From Vibrio sinaloensis (lineage in GTDB: Bacteria; Pseudomonadota; Gammaproteobacteria; Enterobacterales; Vibrionaceae), in NCBI RefSeq assembly GCF_023195835.1, contig NZ_CP096200.1, positions 930,001-994,000 of the forward strand: a stretch of 64,000 nt of DNA, read 5' to 3'. The notes under the pieces were generated by a model, which had not been told where the DNA came from, searched no databases, and saw only the letters and a list, made by a program, of their open reading frames with translations. Shown piece by piece: positions 58,314 through 64,000 of this stretch. The translations under genes and the position numbers were made by a program. The first letter of the stretch is position 1; every line of letters starts with the position of its first letter.

Positions 58314-59270
58314 TCAAGCACTGCCAACTAAAGAGAGCAAGGAGTCGATGACCTGATTCGGCTGCACGCCTTGCGCCTGCGCTTGATAGCTGAGTAACAA
58401 TCGATGTCGCAGCACAGGATAAGCCATGGCTTGAACATCTTGCGGGTCGACATAATCACGTCCACACAACCAAGCATGAGCGCGGGCGCAGCGATCTAAG
58501 GCAATCGTTGCGCGAGGACTCACGCCCATTTCGAGCCACTGGGCCAATTGACTGTCGTATTTATCCGGTTGGCGCGTCGCCATCACCAAGCGGATGATGT
58601 ATTGCTCGATACTGTCTGCCATATGGATATTGAGCACCGCTTGTCGGGCGGCAAAAATATCTTTTTGAGTCAGCATGGGGGGAGTGGGGTGGCTATCACC
58701 TTTGGCCTCACCACGATTCAAGCGCAGGATCTCAAGCTCACTGTCGGCATCTGGGTAGTCGACATCAAGATGGAGTAAGAAGCGGTCGAGCTGCGCTTCG
58801 GGCAGAGGATAAGTGCCTTCTTGCTCAATCGGGTTTTGGGTCGCCATCACCAAAAATAGCTCAGGTAGCGGATAGGTTTTACGCCCTGCGGTGATCTGTT
58901 TTTCCGCCATCGCTTCTAGCATCGCCGCTTGAACCTTTGCCGGCGCACGGTTGATCTCATCGGCCAAAATCAGCGAGTTAAAAATCGGTCCGGATTGAAA
59001 GATAAACTCGCCACTTTCGGGGCGAAACACATCGGTACCGGTGAGATCCGCTGGGAGCAGGTCCGGGGTAAATTGAATACGATGGAAGTCGCCTTCAATA
59101 CAATCTGCGAGAGATTTGACCGCGCGAGTCTTGGCAAGTCCCGGAGGACCTTCGACCAAGATATGCCCGTCGGCAAGCAGCGCCACTAACAGTTGATTCA
59201 CCAGCTCGCTCTGACCAATGATTTGGCTATTTAAGTAATCACGTAACTGTTGTAGAGCCTGTGAAGTCAT
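58314..59270 (-). CDS. MoxR-family AAA+ ATPase
   Basis: 318 residues from the ATG at 59270, which has GGGAGAGAG upstream; the open frame continues to 59399 without a signal. Walker A GPPGLAKT near 45, Walker B LILADEINRAPAK near 107, sensor region LVMATQNPIEQEGTYPLPEAQLDRFLL. First gene of the leftward moxR-DUF58-DUF4381-batA-batBC-batD unit; it probably acts as a chaperone that matures or activates the vWA proteins. Confidence 0.93.
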   Translation of the reverse strand: MTSQALQQLRDYLNSQIIGQSELVNQLLVALLADGHILVEGPPGLAKTRAVKSLADCIEGDFHRIQFTPDLLPADLTGTDVFRPESGEFIFQSGPIFNSLILADEINRAPAKVQAAMLEAMAEKQITAGRKTYPLPELFLVMATQNPIEQEGTYPLPEAQLDRFLLHLDVDYPDADSELEILRLNRGEAKGDSHPTPPMLTQKDIFAARQAVLNIHMADSIEQYIIRLVMATRQPDKYDSQLAQWLEMGVSPRATIALDRCARAHAWLCGRDYVDPQDVQAMAYPVLRHRLLLSYQAQAQGVQPNQVIDSLLSLVGSA

Positions 59271-59648
59271 GATTGTCTCTCTCCCTATTTTTTCACTTAG
59301 TAGCTGACAACCACGAAAAGTTCCCTGCTGCTGATACCAATCAAGATGGCGTGTCGAAAATATCAGCGCAGTGGCGCAGCGTTGTCTACACAAGTGCAAT
59401 CAATTCAGTGAGTTAAAATATGGGGTCGAAATTCGCAGATCCAATGTTTCAATATTGAAATCTTGGCTTTCTTGACCTTTATTTGATAATGAGCACAAAC
59501 CTAGTTTAATCGGCATTATGTCATTAAGAAATCAATCATGGTGCCGATACAAGGTGTGGATTGAGTCGTGTGTATCCATTGAGCGGCAGACAAGGACACG
59601 CCAATCCGATATTTACTCTATATCAAAAAGCTTGAAAAGGCAGAGAGC
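59271..59648. promoter_or_regulatory. Divergent region between moxR and the chemoreceptor gene
   Basis: 378 bases. A sigma-28-like promoter for the chemoreceptor lies at 59524-59550 (listed separately). Nothing specific was found for the moxR operon promoter. Confidence 0.5.
59524..59550 (+). promoter_or_regulatory. Candidate sigma-28 (FliA) promoter of the chemoreceptor gene
   Basis: TTAA, 15 bases, GCCGATAC, against the consensus TAAA-N15-GCCGATAA. The -10 octamer matches at seven of eight positions. About 90 bases before the start codon. Confidence 0.55.
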
Positions 59649-61562
59649 ATGAAACTGAATTCAATCAGCATAAAACAGAAAGTGGTCGCAGGTATTACCT
59701 TTGCGGTGTTGGCGTCGACCATCATCGTTGGGGTGATGGCGCAACGTCAGGCACGAGCAGTATTAGAAGACCGATTGATCAATTATGAGGTGCCCGCCAC
59801 CCTTGAGCAGATCAGTGGGCAAATTGATGAAGAAGTCAGTCAACTTCTTGCCGCAGCGAAACAGATTGCCGATAACGAGTTTATCAAGCAAGCCATTGAT
59901 ACGACGTCTATCTCACCCGAAGTAGAAGCGCGCTTGGTCAAGCAACTCAACAATATTCGCGCCCAGTATCAGCTAAATGATGCGTCGGTAGCGAACCGTG
60001 ACACCGCCTACTACTGGAACCAAAACGGGTTCTTGCGTCAGTTAAACCAGCAACAAGATGGTTGGTTCTTTGGATTTAAGCAGTCAGGTAACGCAACATC
60101 GGTCAGCATTTTCCAAGAAGCAAACGGCGATGTGAAAATGTTCACCAACTACCAAAACGTGAATGGTATGTCGATGTCGGGCTTGTCTAAATCGATGGAT
60201 GATATGGTTGCCTTGCTCAATGGTTTTCAAATTGAAGAGTCGGGCTTTGTATTTCTTGCCGATGCACAGGGACAAGTCCAGATCCATCGCGACAGTAGCA
60301 AAGCCAAATCAACCCTAGCCAAACTATTTGGTGGCCGCGCTTCCGAGCTGCTCAATAAGTCTTCATTTAATTTGATTGATGCGGTGTACGAAGGACAAAA
60401 CGTGTTGGTTGCCACCAGTTTTATTCCGTCCATGAACTGGTTTGTGGTTGGTGTGATCCCCGTCGACGAGGTGTTTGCTGAACTAAATGCAGTGGCCACC
60501 CAGATGATGCTGACAACCATCGTTGTGGCTGTGCTGTTTATCTTGATGGGGGTGTTCCTCGCCAACGGCATTGCGCGCCCAATCCAAGCCATTGCAGCAC
60601 GCTTTGTCGACTTAGGTAAGGGTGACGGCGATTTGTCTCAGCGTATTGAAGTTAAAGGGCGTGACGAGATTGGCCAGCTTTCAGAGGGCTTTAATGGCTT
60701 TATCGAGAAAATTCATCAATCGATGAAAGAGGTGGCCTCAACCAGCCATGCTCTACAACAAGCCGCTGAAGGGGTGTCCAGCAAGTCGCACACTACGCAC
60801 AACAACAGCCAAATTCAGCGTGATCAGACGATTCAGGTGGTGACGGCGATTAACCAGATGGGCGCGACCATCAGTGAAATCGCGAGTAATGCGGCAACCG
60901 CCGCCGAGACAGCATCAACAGCTTCAGACAACACCCAAGAAGGTCAAAACGTGGTCAACAAGGCCAAAGAGGCGATCAGCCGCTTGGCGTTAGACATCGA
61001 GAACACGGGTAGAGTTGTGGAGCAGTTGGCCTCGACGACTCAAGAGATCGGCTCGATTCTAGATGTGATTCGAGACATCTCTGAGCAAACCAACTTGCTT
61101 GCGCTCAATGCTGCGATTGAGGCGGCTCGTGCTGGTGAACAAGGGCGCGGCTTTGCGGTTGTGGCTGACGAGGTGCGTAATCTGGCAAGTCGCACCGCCG
61201 ATTCGACGGAAGAGATTCAGAAGATGATCAATCAGCTGCAAGGCGATGCGAAAGACGCGGTGTCGGCAATGGAAGCAGGTAAGAGCGTAACCGGTGAAGG
61301 CGTATCGGCGTCAGATGAGGCGGTTGAAGTTTTAGTGCGGATTTCAGAGCGCATTCATGACATCTCGGATCGTAACACCCAAGTGGCAACCGCAACGGAA
61401 GAGCAGTCTACTGTGGTCCACACCATCAACCAGAATATCGAAGAGATCAACGCGATCAACGAAGTCACCACAGGCACAGCAGAAGAGCTAGCGGCGGCAA
61501 GCACCGAGTTGAAAGAGCTTTCTCAACGTCTCGACCGCATGGTGGGTAGCTTCAAACTGTAA
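59649..61562 (+). CDS. Methyl-accepting chemotaxis protein
   Basis: 637 residues. TM1 about 12-30; periplasmic sensing region about 31-280, probably of the Cache type ([35 protein letters not shown]); TM2 about 281-303; HAMP domain just after; and a cytoplasmic signalling hairpin with the conserved tip [20 protein letters not shown]...[13 protein letters not shown]. Ligand cannot be assigned; small organic acids or amino acids are common for this architecture. Confidence 0.95.
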   Translation: MKLNSISIKQKVVAGITFAVLASTIIVGVMAQRQARAVLEDRLINYEVPATLEQISGQIDEEVSQLLAAAKQIADNEFIKQAIDTTSISPEVEARLVKQLNNIRAQYQLNDASVANRDTAYYWNQNGFLRQLNQQQDGWFFGFKQSGNATSVSIFQEANGDVKMFTNYQNVNGMSMSGLSKSMDDMVALLNGFQIEESGFVFLADAQGQVQIHRDSSKAKSTLAKLFGGRASELLNKSSFNLIDAVYEGQNVLVATSFIPSMNWFVVGVIPVDEVFAELNAVATQMMLTTIVVAVLFILMGVFLANGIARPIQAIAARFVDLGKGDGDLSQRIEVKGRDEIGQLSEGFNGFIEKIHQSMKEVASTSHALQQAAEGVSSKSHTTHNNSQIQRDQTIQVVTAINQMGATISEIASNAATAAETASTASDNTQEGQNVVNKAKEAISRLALDIENTGRVVEQLASTTQEIGSILDVIRDISEQTNLLALNAAIEAARAGEQGRGFAVVADEVRNLASRTADSTEEIQKMINQLQGDAKDAVSAMEAGKSVTGEGVSASDEAVEVLVRISERIHDISDRNTQVATATEEQSTVVHTINQNIEEINAINEVTTGTAEELAAASTELKELSQRLDRMVGSFKL

Positions 61563-61644
61563 AGCGAGCGCGATACTGGCACAACGGGGGCTAAGTGGGT
61601 TAAACTTAGCCCCAGTTATTTTTGGTTAAAAGGTAAGTGAAGTC

Positions 61645-61845
61645 ATGAGCGATTTCGAGAAAGAGCTTGAACAAATGTCTCAAGAGATGGGGAGCGAGCC
61701 AGAAGTCGCGCTGCCATCTCTTGAAGAGCAACAAGCGATTGCGCAAGAGCTGAAAAAGCTGGAAGCAGAGGGCAAGTTAACCCCAGAAGTCTTAGAGCAG
61801 TACTTTGGTAAGTTTTACGCCAAATCAGATAAGCCAGTGCACTAA
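61645..61845 (+). CDS. Small acidic protein of unknown function
   Basis: 66 residues, strongly acidic and helical (SDFEKELEQMSQEMGSEPEVALPSLEEQQAIAQELKKLEAEGK...). No motif recognised. AAAGGTAAGTGAAGTC upstream gives a plausible ribosome site, and a terminator follows. Lies between the chemoreceptor and pyrC. Confidence 0.75.
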   Translation: MSDFEKELEQMSQEMGSEPEVALPSLEEQQAIAQELKKLEAEGKLTPEVLEQYFGKFYAKSDKPVH

Positions 61846-61865
61846 ACCAGCGCTAGTAAAGAGAT

Positions 61866-61888
61866 AGGTCGCTCAGGCGGCCTTTTTT
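61866..61888 (+). terminator. Terminator after the small acidic protein gene
   Basis: AGGTCGC/GCGGCCT stem with a TCAG-type loop (one G-U pair), then six Ts. Confidence 0.75.
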
Positions 61889-61906
61889 ATTGTTTCGGAG
61901 CCCATT

Positions 61907-61990
61907 ATGTTTATCGTCTACCGCTTGGTGAAACTGGCCGTCATTTGTGCGCTGTTCTTCACCCTATATGATTGGATAGCCTTTGGTGAA
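61907..61990 (+). CDS. Possible 27-residue membrane peptide
   Basis: MFIVYRLVKLAVICALFFTL then YDWIALW: a basic N-terminus and one hydrophobic helix. CGGAG lies eight bases before the ATG. Frame-shifting one base within the CCC at 61980-61982 would extend the product to 41 residues (ending at 62033), so either a short peptide or a sequence error or frameshift of a slightly longer one is possible. Confidence 0.4.
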
Positions 61991-62044
61991 ATCACCTGGG
62001 TGGCGCGTCTACTTGCAGAGTTTGGTCTGTAATATTTATCCAAT

Positions 62045-62073
62045 AAAAAAGAGCGACTCATGTCGCTCTTTTT
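62045..62073. terminator. Bidirectional terminator before pyrC 3' end
   Basis: GAGCGAC/GTCGCTC, loop TCAT, with A-run left and T-run right; it serves pyrC on the minus strand. Confidence 0.9.
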
Positions 62074-62091
62074 GCGTCGATAGAGTCAGGG

Positions 62092-63120
62092 TTATTTAAC
62101 GCTCCAACTCACCGTTTCACCCGCGCGGATTGGCACCACCACGTCTTGACCAAATGGCATGCTTTTCGCGACCGCCCACTCTTGTTTGGTTAGTGTGACT
62201 GTATCTTGGTTGCGCTCAATTCCGTAGAAGTCCGGGCCATTGTGGCTAGCAAAGGCTTCTAGGTTCTCAAGTTTACCTTCTTGTTCAAACACTTCAGCAT
62301 ACAGCTCTAGCGCCGCATGTGCTGTGTATGAACCGGCGCAGCCACAGGCAGCTTCCTTCATTCCTTTGGCGTGGGGCGCAGAATCTGTGCCCAAGAAGAA
62401 CTTTTTGCTGCCGCTGGTGGCGGCCTCAATCAACGCAAGCTGGTGGGTGTTGCGTTTTAGGATAGGTAAGCAGTAAAAATGAGGCTTGATGCCGCCGACC
62501 AACATATGGTTTCGGTTGTACAGAAGGTGGTGCGCGGTGATGGTCGCCGCCACGTTATCGTTGGCATTTTTAACAAAGTTCGCCGCATCTGCTGTCGTGA
62601 TGTGTTCAAGCACAATCTTCAGATTTGGAAAATCGTTGACGATAGGCGCTAATACGGTATCGAGGAAGGCTTTCTCACGATCAAAGATATCGACATCATG
62701 GTGGGTGACTTCGCCGTGGACCAACAACAGCATGCCGACTTCTTGCATCGCCTCAAGAACGTGGTAAATGTTCTTTGCGTCAGTGACACCTGAATCAGAG
62801 TTAGTCGTTGCACCTGCAGGGTAGAGCTTGGCTGCCACCACAGCACCAGACGCTTTGGCTTTGCGAATTTCGTCAGGGGTGGTGTTGTCAGTCAGGTAGA
62901 GCGCCATCAAAGGTTGGAATTGCTCACTTGGCTGCTGGGCCATAATACGTTCACGGTAAGCGAGCGCCATTTCGGTGGTGGTCACAGGTGGGACAGTGTT
63001 TGGCATGATCAGCGCGCGTCCATTGTAGCGGCTAATGTCTCGCACGGTATCCTTGAGCACCTCGCCGTCACGTAAGTGAACATGCCAGTCGTCAGGACGT
63101 GTGATTGTAAGTGTTGTCAT
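62092..63120 (-). CDS. pyrC: Dihydroorotase
   Basis: Third step of pyrimidine synthesis: carbamoyl aspartate to dihydroorotate. 342 residues from the ATG at 63120 ([19 protein letters not shown]). Zinc ligands in DWHVHLRDG, the carboxylated lysine in [15 protein letters not shown], and [14 protein letters not shown] near 245-260 as in type II dihydroorotases. The upstream extension in the open frame has no ribosome site. A PurR-like box lies 61 bases before the start. Confidence 0.97.
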   Translation of the reverse strand: MTTLTITRPDDWHVHLRDGEVLKDTVRDISRYNGRALIMPNTVPPVTTTEMALAYRERIMAQQPSEQFQPLMALYLTDNTTPDEIRKAKASGAVVAAKLYPAGATTNSDSGVTDAKNIYHVLEAMQEVGMLLLVHGEVTHHDVDIFDREKAFLDTVLAPIVNDFPNLKIVLEHITTADAANFVKNANDNVAATITAHHLLYNRNHMLVGGIKPHFYCLPILKRNTHQLALIEAATSGSKKFFLGTDSAPHAKGMKEAACGCAGSYTAHAALELYAEVFEQEGKLENLEAFASHNGPDFYGIERNQDTVTLTKQEWAVAKSMPFGQDVVVPIRAGETVSWSVK

Positions 63121-63180
63121 TATTGCTCCCACCATTAATTGAGTTGTCTGATTGGAGCCCAAACGCGACGAAAACTGTGA

Positions 63181-63196
63181 AGGCAAACGCTTACGC
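63181..63196. promoter_or_regulatory. Candidate PurR box of pyrC
   Basis: AGGCAAACGCTTACGC matches the PurR consensus ACGCAAACGTTTGCGT at 12 of 16 positions, including the central CAAACG. PurR represses pyrC in E. coli. Confidence 0.5.
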
Positions 63197-63279
63197 TTAG
63201 GCGACAGGATGATAGAGCAAAGCGGTTTCTATTTCATCCCTTTTTTCATCGATACAGTGAGTTAATGGTGCTTAAGCGT

Positions 63280-63438
63280 TTAACGTACCGTCAGCCAAAG
63301 TGCGTGAATCGCCCCCGGTACAAAGAAGAAAAAGGTCAAAATCAGGTTGATTAAAAAGTCTTTGCCCAAGCCTTTATCAAGAAAGACCGCCACAGGTGGT
63401 AGAAAAATACATAAGATGATCATCACAAGTTTGTTCAT
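63280..63438 (-). CDS. YqaE/Pmp3-family small membrane protein
   Basis: 52 residues from the ATG at 63438 with AGGAG upstream. Two hydrophobic helices (MIILCIFLPPVAVFLDKGLG; INLILTFFFFVPGAIHALWLTV), the exact Pmp3/UPF0057 pattern with the FLPPVAV and PG.iHA signatures. These proteins are induced by membrane or osmotic stress and affect membrane potential in other organisms. Confidence 0.93.
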   Translation of the reverse strand: MNKLVMIILCIFLPPVAVFLDKGLGKDFLINLILTFFFFVPGAIHALWLTVR

Positions 63439-63631
63439 TGCTGCTCCTAGCTGATGGATTACGCCATCAGTATAGTCGGCTTTGCTCGCTAGTTGGCACC
63501 GTGTCGAGTTCAATATCAAAGCTGAGATTGGCGCAGTACGCTTTTCAGTGGGCATTTTTGTTCGTCGCGGCGAGAAAAGCTCATCAAATTGAGTATACTG
63601 GTGCGACAATAATAGATGCTTAGGATTAGCA

Positions 63632-64000
63632 ATGTCAGCCTCAACTCTTTCTCAAATCAATGTTTATCCGGTTAAATCTGTCTCTGGTGTGTCACTCTCT
63701 AGTGCTTGGGTCGAAAAGCAAGGTTTGATGTTTGATCGCCGTTTTATGCTTGCGTTAGCCGATGGCTCTATGGTCACTGCGCGCAAATATCCGCACATGG
63801 TGACCGTGAAATCGACACTCACAGCCGATGGTTTGATTCTTACCGCCCCTGGGCATGATCCACTGCGTCTTCGTTATAGTGAATTCAAGATGCAACCAAC
63901 CCCTGCGACAGTATGGAGTGACGACTTTAGCGCCTATACCACCACCGATGTTGCTGACGATTGGTTTAGTGCGGTGCTTGGACAACGCGTCGAGTTACTC
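63632..64000 (+). CDS. MOSC N-terminal domain protein, YcbX-like (3' partial)
   Basis: The first 123 residues of a gene that runs off the window. ATG at 63632 with TAGGA upstream. Begins SASTLSQINVYPVKSVSGVSLSSAWVEKQGLMFDRRFMLA, which is the MOSC N-terminal beta-barrel (INVYPVKS, G..DRR.ML) of YcbX. YcbX is a molybdenum-cofactor enzyme that reduces N-hydroxylated bases; the catalytic MOSC domain and ferredoxin domain would be beyond the window. Confidence 0.88.
   Translation, partial: MSASTLSQINVYPVKSVSGVSLSSAWVEKQGLMFDRRFMLALADGSMVTARKYPHMVTVKSTLTADGLILTAPGHDPLRLRYSEFKMQPTPATVWSDDFSAYTTTDVADDWFSAVLGQRVELL

Noticed and set aside
59330..59400. Third copy of the inverted-repeat element (starts ATACCAATC)
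   Set aside because: Only a few bases match; interior and right end are unrelated.

Overview
The window is a piece of a gammaproteobacterial genome, almost certainly a Vibrio. The diagnostic items are a Qrr quorum-sensing RNA with a sigma-54 promoter, a CsrB-type RNA, a VpsT/CsgD-type regulator with the WLSR motif, a serine protease with a GlyGly-CTERM tail, and Vibrio-like gcv, rbs, mal, deaD and rnb genes. From memory, many of these genes lie on the second chromosome in V. cholerae, so a chromosome II segment is likely, but the sequence alone does not prove it. No rRNA, tRNA, CRISPR array, prophage or autonomous transposon was seen.

Layout. 1-2.5 kb: 3' part of an RND efflux pump gene. 2.6-9.8 kb: glycine cleavage and one-carbon locus, with glyA-gcvH-gcvP leftward and an XRE-cupin regulator and gcvT rightward; shared GGAAAC half-sites and a PurR-type palindrome suggest double control. 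9.9-12.1 kb: secreted trypsin-like protease, VpsT-like regulator and a DUF3012 lipoprotein. 12.1-18.3 kb: ribose operon rbsDACBKR behind a perfect RbsR-type palindrome. 18.7-24.7 kb: cheV, deaD, rnb (with a small inverted-repeat element fused to its stop codon) and a DUF3024 protein. 24.8-31.5 kb: PstS-like binding protein, then the maltose locus, with malK leftward and malEFG rightward across a 659-base divergent region. 31.6-38.7 kb: small unknown genes, a second copy of the repeat element, a thioesterase, an AT-rich orphan lipoprotein, a lipoprotein hydrolase, a long GAPDH and a dCMP deaminase.

38.8-43.4 kb is the regulatory core: a CsrB-type RNA (plus strand) with a VarA/UvrY-like box, terC, a Qrr RNA (minus strand) with LuxO-like boxes, mgtE and a COQ8-type ABC1 kinase. 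43.5-50.0 kb is amino-acid efflux and housekeeping: YjeH exporter, Lrp and LysR regulators, RhtB/LysE exporter, oxidoreductase, OsmC/YhfA, YddG exporter and an L,D-transpeptidase-like protein. 50.3-59.3 kb: a tandem-GAF diguanylate cyclase, then the MoxR-DUF58-DUF4381-BatA-BatBC-BatD cluster, in which BatBC carries 28 glutamines encoded by 14 copies of one hexamer. 59.5-64.0 kb: a chemoreceptor with a possible sigma-28 promoter, small proteins, pyrC with a PurR-like box, a Pmp3-family peptide and the 5' part of a YcbX-like gene.

The least explained element is the malK leader on the minus strand (about 26999-27198). It contains several stems, a GNRA-capped hairpin, two mutually exclusive pairings and a terminator-like hairpin before malK. 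This is the best candidate for an undescribed cis-regulatory RNA here.
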